A stretch of DNA of 64,000 bases from Bryobacteraceae bacterium (GCA_019748195.1 JAIEPW010000025.1:17928-81927); one strand, 5' to 3'. Counted from the first letter of the stretch, positions 7,291 to 16,063 are shown. Program-made: numbers and translations. The notes: generated by a model from the sequence alone, not told the origin.

Positions 7291-9108
7291 ATGAGTCCTC
7301 GTGAAGGCTCGCCTGCAACATCCGGCGAGATCCTCAACGGGCTGGCGAAATCAGAATCTCAGCTTCGTGCGTTCATCGATCAGCTTCCAGCGCTAGCCTG
7401 GAGCGCCCGGCCAGATGGCTCTCCGGAATTCCTCAACGAGCAATGCCACGCCTATACCGGTCTATCTTCCGAGACGCTCTGCGGGTCGGGCTGGGAAGCG
7501 GCCGTCCACGCCGATGATATGGAACGGATGCGCGTTTGGTGGGCAACCCTACTGGAGCGCGGGGCGCCAGGCGAAACCGAGATTCGCTTTCGCCGCTTCG
7601 ACGGAGCGTATCGATGGTTCCTGGTCCGCGCGCTTCCCGCGTTCGATGAGCGGCGCCGCCTCGTAGCCTGGTACGGAAACAACACCGACATCGAGGATTT
7701 CAAGCGAGCAGAGGAGAAACTGAAGCAGCGGGAGACTGAGCTGCAACAGATCGTGGACACCATCGCGGAACTGATCATCTTCCTGCGGCCGGATGGAAGC
7801 GCGATCCACGCTAACCGTTTCGCGCTCGACTACACCGGAATCCCACCGGAAGACGTAGACAAGACGGGGTTTCGCGAGCGTATCTTTCATCCGGACGATG
7901 TGGAAAGGCTGAGAGAGGAGCGCCGCAAGGCCCTTCTGGGCAGCGTTCCTTTCGGCAACGAACAGCGCGTGCTGGGAAAGGATGGACGATATCGCTGGTT
8001 CTCAATCCGCTACAACGCCCTGCTGGATCAACACGGGGCGCCGATCCGCTGGTATGCAGCGGGGATCGATATCGATGAACGGAAGAAGATTGAGGAAAGA
8101 CTGCGGAACGAGAATGTCGCTCTGCGCGATGAAGTCGATCGGACGTCGATGTTCGAGGAGATCGTCGGCTCCTCCGAACCGATGCGCCGGGTATTGAAGC
8201 AAGTGGATAACGTAGCTCCTTCGGATTCCACTGTTCTGATTCTGGGCGAGACTGGAACCGGCAAGGAACTGCTGGCGCGTGCACTGCACCGGCGATCGAG
8301 GCGCTCCGCGCAAGCGTTCGTTCGCGTAAACTGCGCGGCCATCCCCCCAGCGCTGATTGCCTCCGAGCTCTTTGGACACGAGAAGGGCGCCTTCACAGGA
8401 GCTCTGGAAAGGCGTTTGGGAAGGTTTGAAGCAGCGGATGGCGGCACACTTTTCCTGGACGAAATCGGGGATCTCCCGATGGAAACGCAGATTGCCCTTT
8501 TGCGGGTGTTGCAGGAACGCGAATTCGAACGGGTGGGAAGCAATCGTCCGGTATCGGTAGACGTCAGGCTCATCGCGGCGACAAACCGAGATCTTTCGGC
8601 CGCTGTCGCGGCGGGAACCTTCCGGCAAGATCTCTTCTACCGGTTGAACGTGTTTCCCATAACCGTCCCGGAACTCCGGAAACGCGTCGAAGATATCCCG
8701 GTGCTCCTCGAATACTTCGTGGGACGATACGCACGTAAAGTGGGCAAGCGGATCCGCCACATCGGCAAACACACGATCGCGGCATGCAAGGCGTATAGCT
8801 GGCCTGGCAACATTCGCGAATTGCAGAATGTAGTTGAGCGCTCCGTCATACTGACGGACGGAGACACGTTCTTCTTTCACGGGAGCTGGCTCAAACCCGA
8901 GTCCACAGTCTCTTCAAGGTCAAAGCAAGGCCTATCGGTTCTCACCGCCGGCGAGGTGGAGTTGATCGAGGCGGCGCTGGCCGAATGTCACGGCCGCATT
9001 TCCGGACCCTCCGGGGCCGCCGTGAAGCTAGGGATTCCACGTCAGACACTCGAATCGAAAATCAAGAGCCTGGGGATCAACAAGTACGGGTCCAAGGCCC
9101 AAGTCTGA
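7291..9108 (+). CDS. PAS-PAS-AAA+ sigma-54-dependent transcriptional activator
   Basis: 605 residues. The ATG at 7291 is chosen because an AGGAAGGAG ribosome-binding sequence precedes it at good distance; the upstream extension to 7075 looks non-coding. Two PAS domains (about residues 20-140 and 150-265, each with the WF and D-I-DE/K PAC features) replace the receiver domain, so a small molecule or redox signal is likely sensed. The AAA+ domain (about 288-520) has Walker A GETGTGKE, the sigma-54 contact loop GAFTGA (about residue 366) and Walker B GTLFLDEIGD. A Fis-type helix-turn-helix closes the protein (about 560-600). It probably activates the sigma-54 promoter 100 bases downstream. Confidence 0.93.
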   Translation: MSPREGSPATSGEILNGLAKSESQLRAFIDQLPALAWSARPDGSPEFLNEQCHAYTGLSSETLCGSGWEAAVHADDMERMRVWWATLLERGAPGETEIRFRRFDGAYRWFLVRALPAFDERRRLVAWYGNNTDIEDFKRAEEKLKQRETELQQIVDTIAELIIFLRPDGSAIHANRFALDYTGIPPEDVDKTGFRERIFHPDDVERLREERRKALLGSVPFGNEQRVLGKDGRYRWFSIRYNALLDQHGAPIRWYAAGIDIDERKKIEERLRNENVALRDEVDRTSMFEEIVGSSEPMRRVLKQVDNVAPSDSTVLILGETGTGKELLARALHRRSRRSAQAFVRVNCAAIPPALIASELFGHEKGAFTGALERRLGRFEAADGGTLFLDEIGDLPMETQIALLRVLQEREFERVGSNRPVSVDVRLIAATNRDLSAAVAAGTFRQDLFYRLNVFPITVPELRKRVEDIPVLLEYFVGRYARKVGKRIRHIGKHTIAACKAYSWPGNIRELQNVVERSVILTDGDTFFFHGSWLKPESTVSSRSKQGLSVLTAGEVELIEAALAECHGRISGPSGAAVKLGIPRQTLESKIKSLGINKYGSKAQV

Positions 9109-9118
9109 TTCGGGGTCC

Positions 9119-9133
9119 ATACGGTCCCCGTAT
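9119..9133. promoter_or_regulatory. Short palindrome, possible enhancer site
   Basis: ATACGG and CCGTAT flank a three-base centre; a similar TACGGGTCC lies at 9085-9093. It sits about 80-90 bases before the sigma-54 -24 element, a usual distance for an activator-binding site. It could equally be a weak terminator hairpin of the regulator gene, though no T-run follows. Confidence 0.35.
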
Positions 9134-9210
9134 TGCTGAACGCTCGTCAATTTGCCGATGGATCGGCGTGGGGGAGGCAGTAGTCTCGCATCCTTTCAAT
9201 ACCTTACATG

Positions 9211-9226
9211 TGGGCATGCAATTGCA
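9211..9226 (+). promoter_or_regulatory. Sigma-54 (RpoN) -24/-12 promoter
   Basis: TGGGCATGCAATTGCA has GG at 9212-9213 and GC at 9224-9225 with the required 10-base gap, plus the TTGCA of the -12 box. Transcription would begin near 9237, about 67 bases before the hydrolase ATG. Part of it forms the palindrome CATGCAATTGCATG (9215-9228). Confidence 0.7.
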
Positions 9227-9303
9227 TGTTTGCGTTCGAGTCTCACAACGCGCAGAGAAGAGACCAGACCACATCGTTCGCAGAAACAAGAAGACCTTAC
9301 CAT

Positions 9304-10194
9304 ATGACTCAAAGTCGAACTCAGCATCCGGTCCACTACAAAACCGTCCGTGTGAATGAGCAGGACATCTTCTATCGTGAAGCTGGCTCGCCGTCGGCGC
9401 CAGTGCTCTTGCTCCTGCACGGCTTCCCGACGTCCTCCAACATGTTCCGCAACCTCATCCCGCGGCTGGCTGGATCTTTTCGGGTGGTGGCTCCGGATTA
9501 TCCCGGTTACGGCCAGAGCAGCATGCCGGATCACAAGGACTTCGAGTATTCCTTCGAGAATCTCACGCGGATCGTCGATGGGTTCGTCGCTTCGCTCGGG
9601 TTGACCAAGTACTCGATGTACGTAATGGACTACGGCGCACCGATCGGCTACCGGCTCGCGTTGCTGCATCCCGAACGGATTCAGGGGCTGATCGTGCAGA
9701 ACGGGAATGCCTACGAGGAGGGGCTCCTCGAATTCTGGAACCCTATCAAGAGGTACTGGGCGAATCCCACTCCGGAGAACCGGGCTGCCTTGAATTTCCT
9801 CAGCGAGGCCAAGTCGACCCGGTGGCAGTACGAAACCGGCGTAGTGGATACTTCCCTGTTGGACCCGACCACTTGGATTCTGGACCAAATCGGCTTGGAT
9901 CGCCCTGGTAATCTCGACATCCAGATGGATCTGATGCTGTCCTACGGGACCAACGTGCCGCTTTACCCGGCCTTTCAGGCGTTCTTTCGGAAGCACCAGC
10001 CGCCCACGCTGATCGTGTGGGGAAAGAACGACTTCATTTTCCCGGCCGAAGGGGCCGCACCGTACCCGCGCGATCTGAAAAACGTCGAGACCCATCTGCT
10101 CGATACCGGGCACTTCGCGCTTGAAACGCACGGAGAAGAGATCGGCTCACGCATCGAAGCATTCCTGCTGAAGCAGGCCTGGCATGAGAACTAA
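9304..10194 (+). CDS. Alpha/beta hydrolase, haloalkane dehalogenase/epoxide hydrolase-like
   Basis: 296 residues from ATG 9304; an earlier in-frame ATG (9208) overlaps the sigma-54 promoter and is rejected. The fold is clear: oxyanion segment LLLHGFPTSSNMF, the PDYPGYGQS strand-turn, nucleophile elbow VMDYGAPIG with Asp as predicted nucleophile, acid WGKNDFIFP and the late base in DTGHFALETHG. An Asp nucleophile places it with dehalogenases and epoxide hydrolases rather than serine esterases. It is cytoplasmic and followed 3 bases later by an SDR gene; the pair is probably induced by the adjacent sigma-54 activator. The natural substrate is unknown. Confidence 0.88.
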   Translation: MTQSRTQHPVHYKTVRVNEQDIFYREAGSPSAPVLLLLHGFPTSSNMFRNLIPRLAGSFRVVAPDYPGYGQSSMPDHKDFEYSFENLTRIVDGFVASLGLTKYSMYVMDYGAPIGYRLALLHPERIQGLIVQNGNAYEEGLLEFWNPIKRYWANPTPENRAALNFLSEAKSTRWQYETGVVDTSLLDPTTWILDQIGLDRPGNLDIQMDLMLSYGTNVPLYPAFQAFFRKHQPPTLIVWGKNDFIFPAEGAAPYPRDLKNVETHLLDTGHFALETHGEEIGSRIEAFLLKQAWHEN

Positions 10195-10197
10195 GCC

Positions 10198-10950
10198 ATG
10201 ACACGCAAACTGGAGGGAAAGATCGCGCTGGTTACGGGCGGCAGCACCGGGATCGGCCTTGCAACGGCGCAACGCTTCGCAAACGAGGGCGCCTTCGTGT
10301 TCATCACCGGCCGGCGCCAGGCGGAACTGGACAAAGCGGGAGCACTAATCGGAGGAAACGTGACGGCAGTGCGAGCTGACGTCTCCAATCTCAAGGATCT
10401 CGATGAGCTCTATGAGCAGATCAAGAACGAGAAGGGCCGATTGGATGTGCTACTCGCGAATGCCGGAGGAGGTTCGTTCGCTCCTCTCGGTTCCATTACC
10501 GAGGCGGAGTATGACCGGACGTTCAACACTAACGTTAAAGGCGTGCTGTTCACCGTACAGAAGGCGCTTCCGCTGATGCCAGACGGAGGCTCCATTATCT
10601 TGACCGCATCGATCGTTTCGATCAAGGGCACGCCGGCTTTCAGTGTCTACTCCGCGACCAAGGCCGCGGTACGCTCGTTCGCGAGAGTATGGACCAACGA
10701 TCTCAAGGACCGCCAGATCCGCGTGAATGTGCTCAGCCCGGGTCCGATTGAGACGCCGGGAGTTGACGGGCTTGTGCAGAACGCGGAAGATCGTAGGGCA
10801 TTGTATTCGCAACTCGCGGCCAGCGTTCCGCTGGGGCGGGTGGGGCAACCGGATGAGGTCGCCAAGGCGGCCGTGTTCCTCGCCTCCGGCGATTCCAGCT
10901 ATGTCGCAGGCATCGAGCTGTTTGTCGATGGCGGAGCGGCACAAGTTTAA
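10198..10950 (+). CDS. Short-chain dehydrogenase/reductase (SDR)
   Basis: 250 residues, classical SDR. The cofactor loop TGGSTGIG (residues 13-20), the NAG motif LLANAGGG, catalytic Ser in TASIVS and the YSATK active site (Tyr and Lys present) are all visible; it ends with the usual [12 protein letters not shown]. An Arg pair after the second strand (TGRRQ) suggests NADP(H). It lies 3 bases after the hydrolase, so the two likely act in sequence, for example hydrolysis to an alcohol that is then oxidised; that pathway is inference. Confidence 0.9.
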   Translation: MTRKLEGKIALVTGGSTGIGLATAQRFANEGAFVFITGRRQAELDKAGALIGGNVTAVRADVSNLKDLDELYEQIKNEKGRLDVLLANAGGGSFAPLGSITEAEYDRTFNTNVKGVLFTVQKALPLMPDGGSIILTASIVSIKGTPAFSVYSATKAAVRSFARVWTNDLKDRQIRVNVLSPGPIETPGVDGLVQNAEDRRALYSQLAASVPLGRVGQPDEVAKAAVFLASGDSSYVAGIELFVDGGAAQV

Positions 10951-10980
10951 GAGCCGAAGCCAGCTTCTCGAAGGGGGCAT

Positions 10981-11172
10981 ATGGCGCAAAAGTTCGGGTC
11001 ACTGGTCTTCACACCGCTGGTCCAGGCGTTACAGGGTAAGTATGGGGGTCGGCGGCAATAGGCGCGGATGGAGAGCCGCGAACCGTCGCGTGACGAGTTA
11101 GCTCCGGGTGAGCCCGAGTCCTTGCCGAGCTGGCCGTACATTCAACATCGCGGTGGCCCCAAACGTGAGACT
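10981..11172 (+). pseudogene. Remnant of a pyridoxamine 5'-phosphate oxidase-family gene
   Basis: The frame opening at ATG 10981 reads MAQKFGSLVFTPLVQALQGK, then YGGRRQ, an amber TAG at 11059-11061, then in the same frame ARMESREPS... and WPYIQHRGGPK. These are the N-terminal blocks of the PNPOx-like flavin-binding family (FTP..ALQ..GSRR.YARME, then WPY.QHRGGP). A Tyr codon has become TAG, about 20 residues between the blocks are missing, and similarity stops after GGPK. A ribosome-binding-like AGGGGG precedes the ATG. It lies directly behind the SDR gene, so it was probably once the third gene of that operon. The rest of 10951-11378 shows nothing else. Confidence 0.65.
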
Positions 11173-11378
11173 TCCTGTTCACGCGCCACGCGAAGCGCTG
11201 AGGCAGCCGGGGTGTGCACCGACGTCCCGATGCGCGTAGAGATGGCATTTCGGCGGGCGTCCCGCAGCCCGGCATACGTTCGTTCCCTTGAACCGCCGCA
11301 ATGAAGGCGCTTCTAATGTGCCCCGGCGGGGAAGGCCGCCCGGATTTCAGATAGATGTTGCAGAAGTGGAGATCGACA

Positions 11379-11933
11379 ATGAGAAAGCAACTATCCGTTG
11401 CAGTAGTGTTGACGTCAGCGGTTGGCCTTGTTGTAACGGCTCAAAATACGTCCGTCCCGGACAAGTACGCCGTAAAGGTGCCGGGTGGGCTCGCCTTTTC
11501 GGAGTTCCGGGGATACGAGGGATGGTCGGCCATTTCCCTGAGTCGCAACGATAACGTCGTAGCGGTGATCCTCGGCAATCCCACGATGATTGATGCCTAC
11601 CGCGCCGGTATTCCGGGCAACGGCAAGGCTTTCCCAGACGGGGCCAAGATGGCTAAGATCCATTGGACCCCACAACCGAACGAGTTCTTCAAGGAAGCAA
11701 CGGTTCCCGGCAAGCTTGTAAACGTGGACTTCATGGTTAAGGACAGCAAGAGATTCGCGGACAGCGGCGGATGGGGATACGCCGTGTTTGACTACGACGC
11801 AGTCTCTGATACGTTCCGGCCGGGCACCGCAGCCGGCACGCCTCCCCAGGGGAACGACGCCAAGTGCGGGGCGGCTTGTCACCTGGCAGCAAAGGCGAAG
11901 GACTATGTGTTCACCGATTACGGAAAGAGATAG
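11379..11933 (+). CDS. Cytochrome P460 family protein
   Basis: 184 residues from ATG 11379 (GTGGAG ribosome-binding sequence 8 bases upstream). A signal peptide ends near VVTAQN, so the protein is periplasmic. The body has the P460-family blocks FSEFRGYEGWS and a late haem site KCGAACH (Cys163, Cys167, His168) followed by AKDYVFTDYGKR. Note the spacing is CX3CH, not the canonical CXXCH. Characterised P460 enzymes oxidise hydroxylamine or nitric oxide and cross-link haem to a Lys; many family members of unknown role exist in soil bacteria, so nitrogen chemistry should not be assumed. Confidence 0.85.
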   Translation: MRKQLSVAVVLTSAVGLVVTAQNTSVPDKYAVKVPGGLAFSEFRGYEGWSAISLSRNDNVVAVILGNPTMIDAYRAGIPGNGKAFPDGAKMAKIHWTPQPNEFFKEATVPGKLVNVDFMVKDSKRFADSGGWGYAVFDYDAVSDTFRPGTAAGTPPQGNDAKCGAACHLAAKAKDYVFTDYGKR

Positions 11934-12869
11934 CCAAAGCCAACCACGGCACATCACAAGGTGGAAGGAGGTTGCGGTTCTTCCCTCATTCTGTATAACT
12001 GCTTCCTCTAGTAAGGCGTATAGTAAGGCGTAGCTATAAAATCCGGCGTTCCACCGTGGGTTCGGGGGGCGTGCTGAGTTTGTGCGTAAGACGGAAGCCC
12101 TGATTTACCGCCACTCGCCGGGTCTGCAGGGCTGACTTTGCAGCCACGTAACTGTTCGGCTGCTCCATTAACTCCGGTACCGTCCGATGTGCTGGTGGAA
12201 CAGTTCCAGATGTTCCGAACGCGGTTGTGGCTGTTCCGAAGGCGGGCTTCCCGCAACGGGAATCAAGGATTTCGAAGCGCTCCCGGGAGCGCGATCCTTA
12301 CCCCCTTTTGCAACCCTTTTCGGGCTATCCGCGACTACCGGATCGCGGAAAGCCATTGGAATCAGCGCGTCATACCCCTAAGAGCTACTCCTCCTTACCA
12401 CCAGGCTATTTTCGACTCGGAACACGTGGAACTGGCACGGGAGGGAATAAGGCATTGACGGCTGTTCCGGAAACGGGCGGGCCGGACGTGGAATCAGCAG
12501 GTTACGAGGCGCGAAGTGGCGATGAGGCTTACCCCATTTTGCAGCCAACTGCAAGACTCGAGCGATGGCTGGATCGCGGAAATCGTGTCGAATCAGCGCC
12601 GCATACCCCGAAGGACTACTCCTCCTTACCACCGGGCTATTTTGAACTCGGAACAGGTGGAACAGGCACCGGCCCGGCACCATTTTGAACTCGGAACAGG
12701 TGGAACAGGCACCGGCCCGAAATGGGGATTTACGGCTGTTCCGGAAACTGGCTGGTCAAGCGTCGAAAGTGAGCTTGCTCAAGGTGCTTCGAGGGGTCCA
12801 CCCCCCCGAAACGAGTTAGACTCCCTGTAGTGGGGGCCGCCGATTCGTGCGACCCTGCAGGTAGAGCGT
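11934..12869. other. Non-coding 0.9-kb region dominated by repeats
   Basis: Open frames here on both strands lack start context and protein character, and they follow the repeat structure rather than codons. About 12160-12770 is the 231-bp repeat array. In 12007-12027 a short tandem AGTAAGGCGTAT occurs twice. The remaining parts (11934-12006, 12028-12160, 12770-12869) show no feature I can support. Confidence 0.6.
12193..12770. repeat. Array of imperfect 231-bp direct repeats with a 43-bp internal duplication
   Basis: Several marker blocks recur at exactly 231 bases: CTGTTCCG at 12231 and 12462; TTACCCC-TTTTGCA at 12298 and 12529; GGATCGCGGAA at 12340 and 12571; ATTTT-GACTCGGAACA at 12408 and 12639. 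A 38-base block at 12639-12676 is repeated at 12682-12719 (offset 43), which shifts the third CTGTTCCGGAA copy to 12736 (462 + 231 + 43). The array ends soon after 12760. Confidence 0.85.
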
Positions 12870-13151
12870 ATGATGCGTCTGATTCTGCTTCTGCTCGGCA
12901 TCGTGGTGATGATCACCGTGCTGCGGTCGGTGATCGGGATCCTGATGAAGGGCCTGAGCGGCTGGGTGTCCACTTCGACGGCGCCGGCCAACACCGCGCG
13001 TCCCGCCCCGCCCGCGGCCCCGGGCGGGGAATTGAAGCGCGATCCCGTCTGCGGCACCTTCATTTCGGCAGCCACGGCGGTGACCAAGAAGTCGGGAGGG
13101 CAGACGCACTATTTCTGCTCGGCGGAATGCCGGGACCGGTTCGCGGGTTGA
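12870..13151 (+). CDS. PP0621-like small membrane-anchored TRASH/YHS zinc-ribbon protein
   Basis: 93 residues with one N-terminal transmembrane helix (LILLLLGIVVMITVLRSVIG), a Pro/Ala-rich linker (residues 40-53) and a C-terminal metal-binding module: DPVCGTFI, then HYFCSAECRDRFAG. This cysteine pattern is that of YHS/TRASH-like domains seen in PP0621-type proteins of unknown function. It stands 19 bases before the ABC transporter genes and may be co-transcribed with them; a link to metal sensing at the membrane is speculative. Confidence 0.75.
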   Translation: MMRLILLLLGIVVMITVLRSVIGILMKGLSGWVSTSTAPANTARPAPPAAPGGELKRDPVCGTFISAATAVTKKSGGQTHYFCSAECRDRFAG

Positions 13152-13170
13152 TACACTCGACCTGAACAAG

Positions 13171-13920
13171 ATGATCGCGGTGCAAAATCTGGTGAAAACG
13201 TTCCACGACAAGGCGAGAGGCTCGCGCCATGTGGTGGACGATGTAAGTTTCGAGGTGCGGGAGCGGGAGATCTTCGGTCTTCTGGGTCCCAACGGGGCGG
13301 GTAAGACGACGACGCTGCGGCTGATCGCGACGCTGCTGAAGCCGGACTCCGGAACCGCGGTGATCAACGGTTTCGACATCAACCGCGAGCCGGAGAAGGT
13401 GCGATCCCAACTGGGATTTCTTTCCGGCGATATGGGGCTGTACGGGCGGCTTTCGCCGCGCGAGATCCTGACTTTTTACGGGCGGCTGTTCGGAATGGGC
13501 GAGGCGGAAATCGGGCGGCGTTCCGAGGAACTGATCGAGCGGTTCGCGATGAAGGAATTCGCCGGCGTCCGAACCGATAAGCTTTCCACGGGGATGAAGC
13601 AGAAGACGGCGATCGCGCGGACGATGCTGCATAACCCCCCGGTATTGATCCTGGACGAGCCGACCTCGGGGTTGGATGTGCCCACGGCGCGGACCATCGA
13701 GGAGTCGATTCTCGAATTCCGCAAGGCGGGGAAGACGGTGCTGTTCTCCACGCACGTAATGGAGGAGGCGGAGTACTTGTGCGACCGCATCGCGGTGATT
13801 CACGAGGGCAAGATCAAGATTACCGGGACCATGGATGAATTGCGCGCCGCGACGGGACGGCACCGTCTGCGCGAAATCTTTCTGGACCTGCTAGGTCTGC
13901 CGGTGCTGACGGAGAACTGA
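13171..13920 (+). CDS. natA: ABC transporter ATPase, NatA-type
   Basis: 249 residues with complete ABC motifs: Walker A GPNGAGKTT, a signature LSTGMKQK (the S-T-G-M-K variant typical of NatA/DrrA-like exporter ATPases), Walker B VLILDEPTSGLD and the switch His in STHVMEE. The C-terminus lacks any regulatory domain. It pairs with the permease starting 5 bases after its stop. NatAB systems export Na+ or drugs across the inner membrane; the actual substrate is not predictable, so the gene symbol is by family resemblance. Confidence 0.85.
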   Translation: MIAVQNLVKTFHDKARGSRHVVDDVSFEVREREIFGLLGPNGAGKTTTLRLIATLLKPDSGTAVINGFDINREPEKVRSQLGFLSGDMGLYGRLSPREILTFYGRLFGMGEAEIGRRSEELIERFAMKEFAGVRTDKLSTGMKQKTAIARTMLHNPPVLILDEPTSGLDVPTARTIEESILEFRKAGKTVLFSTHVMEEAEYLCDRIAVIHEGKIKITGTMDELRAATGRHRLREIFLDLLGLPVLTEN

Positions 13921-13925
13921 TTCCC

Positions 13926-15104
13926 ATGCGGCTTCACTATGTGCTGACGGTTTTTCGCAAGGAGATGCTGGACATGCTGCGGGACCGCCGCACGATGATC
14001 AGCATGGTGGCGATGCCGGTGCTGGTGATCCCGGTGATTCTGTTTTTCATGGGCAAGCTGGTGGGGCGGGCGGAGGAGCGGTCGCAGCAGGAGGCGCGGC
14101 GGTTGGGGATCGCGGCGCAGGTGTCGAATCCGCAGATCCGCGCCGCGCTGGAAGGGCTGGATCTGCCGCTGCGAACGGGGCTGAACCCGCGGGAGGCGAT
14201 CGAAAGGAAGGAAGCGGCGGCGGGCGTGGTGGAGTCGGCTTTGCCCGACGGCAGGCCGCGCGTGGAACTGCTGACGGACCGGTCGAATCCTACGTCGGCG
14301 GTGACCGGCGAGAAAATCCGGACGGCACTGACGAAGCTACGGGAATCGCAGGTGCGGGAGGGGCTGAAGTCCGCCAACGTTCCGGTGACGGTGCTGGAGC
14401 CATTCGCGCTGCAGCAGACCAACGTCGCGAGCGCGAAGAAGATGGCCGGCAATCTATGGGGTTCGATGTTGGGCTATATGCTGCTGTTGCTGATGTTCAC
14501 GGGCGGCATGTACCCGGTGATTGACATGACGGCGGGGGAGAAGGAGCGGAAGACGATCGAGGCGTTCCTGGCGTCGCCGGTGCACCGACTGGAGATCGTG
14601 ATCGGCAAGATCCTGACCGCGACGGTGGCGATCCTGGTGACGGCGGCGCTGACGCTGGCGAGCGTTACATTCTCGATTCGCAGCGAAAACTTCTCGCGAA
14701 CGCCGGAGATGAAGGCGATGATGCAGACCATTCCCTTGGACGGGCAGAACCTGGCATTGATCGCATTGACGCTGCTGCCGCTGGCCATTCTGGCGGCATC
14801 GATGATGATCGCAATCGCGCTGTTCGCGCGCAGTTTCAAGGAAGGGCAGAGTTACCTGACGCCGCTGGCGTTCCTCGTGATCTTCCCGGCGTTGATGGGC
14901 GGGCTGCCGGGCCTGGAGCTTTCGCTGGTGACGGCGCTGGTGCCGATTCTGAATGCCAGCCAGTTGATCCGGGGGATTCTGCTGGGCGAATGGACGGTTC
15001 CGGTGTTCGCGATGACGCTGGGGGCGAACGTTGTGTACGCGGCGATCGCGACGGTGGTGGCAACGCGGACGTTCAACAAGGAGAGCGTCCTGTTCCGGAG
15101 TTGA
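13926..15104 (+). CDS. natB: ABC-2 type exporter permease, NatB-like
   Basis: 392 residues with the NatB/CcmB-type plan: one N-terminal transmembrane helix (about 21-40), a large soluble loop (45-175, rich in charged residues and helices), and five to six C-terminal helices starting near GSMLGYMLLLLMFTGGMYPV. The conserved cytoplasmic segment GEKERKTIEAFLASPV (about 202-217), where the ATPase docks, is present. It works as the membrane partner of the ATPase encoded just upstream, making a complete two-gene exporter. Confidence 0.87.
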   Translation: MRLHYVLTVFRKEMLDMLRDRRTMISMVAMPVLVIPVILFFMGKLVGRAEERSQQEARRLGIAAQVSNPQIRAALEGLDLPLRTGLNPREAIERKEAAAGVVESALPDGRPRVELLTDRSNPTSAVTGEKIRTALTKLRESQVREGLKSANVPVTVLEPFALQQTNVASAKKMAGNLWGSMLGYMLLLLMFTGGMYPVIDMTAGEKERKTIEAFLASPVHRLEIVIGKILTATVAILVTAALTLASVTFSIRSENFSRTPEMKAMMQTIPLDGQNLALIALTLLPLAILAASMMIAIALFARSFKEGQSYLTPLAFLVIFPALMGGLPGLELSLVTALVPILNASQLIRGILLGEWTVPVFAMTLGANVVYAAIATVVATRTFNKESVLFRS

Positions 15105-15128
15105 TCCGGATAGACTACTGAGGACCTC

Positions 15129-16013
15129 ATGCGTACACTCCTGTTGATCCTGAGCGCCGCGGCGGTTCTGTCCGCCCAGCCGCGCAAGCTGAAGGTATTG
15201 ATTTCGGTGGACATGGAGGGCATCGCGGGGGTGGTGTCGGGCGATCAACTGGGTCCCGGCAATTTCGAGTACGAGCGCTTCCGGCAGTTCATGACGCAGG
15301 AGGCAGTCGCCGCGGTGAACGGGGCGAGGGCGGCGGGGGCAACGGAGATCGTGGTGGGCGATTCGCACGGCAACGGGGAAAATCTGCTGATCGAGAAGTT
15401 TCCGCCGGACGTGAAGCTGATCCGTTCCTGGCCGCGCCGGTTGGGCATGATGGGCGGCATCGACGCGACGTTCGACGCGGTGGTGTTCATCGGCTACCAC
15501 TCTTCCACCAGCAACCTGACGGGGGTTCGCGCGCACACGTTTTCGAGCGCGCGGCTTACGGGCGTCTCCGTCAACGGCGTGACCCAGAGCGAAGGATCGT
15601 GGAACGCGGCGATCGCGGGGCATTTTAATGTTCCCGTGGTGTTCATCTCCGGGGACGATGCCGCGATCGCGGAGGTGCGGGCGCTGGTGGGTCCGCTGGA
15701 GAGCGTGGAGACGAAGAAGGCGCTGGGGTTCCATTCCGCGATCTCGCTGACGCCGGATGCGGCGGCGGAACTGATCCGGACGAAGACCGCGTCCGCGCTG
15801 GGACGCCTGAAGAGTTTCCGGCCGCTGCAGATCGGCGGGCCCATCACGCTAGAGATCGCTTTCAAGCATTACCGCGTGGCGGAGGTGCTCGCGTATCTGC
15901 GCGGCGTGGATCGCTTCAGCCCGCACGCAATCCGCTATCAGTGCAGGGACATGCTGGAGGCCTCGGACTTCCTGCAGTTTCTGACGCACTTCAGCCTGAA
16001 CCTGGAGCCGTAA
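15129..16013 (+). CDS. M55-family D-aminopeptidase (DppA-like), exported
   Basis: 294 residues. A signal peptide (MRTLLLILSAAAVLSAQ) is followed by the M55 signature VDMEGIAGV, whose Asp and Glu bind the zinc pair; further ligands lie in GDSHGNGEN and GYHS, and SGDDAAIAE is the late conserved block. DppA cleaves D-amino-acid dipeptides such as D-Ala-D-Ala. The signal peptide indicates action in the periplasm, fitting turnover of peptidoglycan peptides. It stands alone 24 bases after the ABC exporter and may belong to the same transcript. Confidence 0.87.
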   Translation: MRTLLLILSAAAVLSAQPRKLKVLISVDMEGIAGVVSGDQLGPGNFEYERFRQFMTQEAVAAVNGARAAGATEIVVGDSHGNGENLLIEKFPPDVKLIRSWPRRLGMMGGIDATFDAVVFIGYHSSTSNLTGVRAHTFSSARLTGVSVNGVTQSEGSWNAAIAGHFNVPVVFISGDDAAIAEVRALVGPLESVETKKALGFHSAISLTPDAAAELIRTKTASALGRLKSFRPLQIGGPITLEIAFKHYRVAEVLAYLRGVDRFSPHAIRYQCRDMLEASDFLQFLTHFSLNLEP

Positions 16014-16063
16014 GGGCCGATGGCGTCAACGGAGCACCACGCTGGTGCAATATCCTGTTTGCG

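Noticed and set aside
12227..12688. A 153-codon frame with YSSLPPGYF repeated
   Set aside because: The repetition follows the 231-bp DNA repeat and its 43-bp duplication, not codons; no start site or known protein pattern.
12639..12719. Two 38-base copies, considered as a CRISPR array
   Set aside because: Only two copies with a 5-base gap, no spacer-length unit and no cas genes.
14454..15734. A 426-codon minus-strand frame
   Set aside because: Mirrors the NatB-like and aminopeptidase genes; His/Arg-rich, no start context, no domain.
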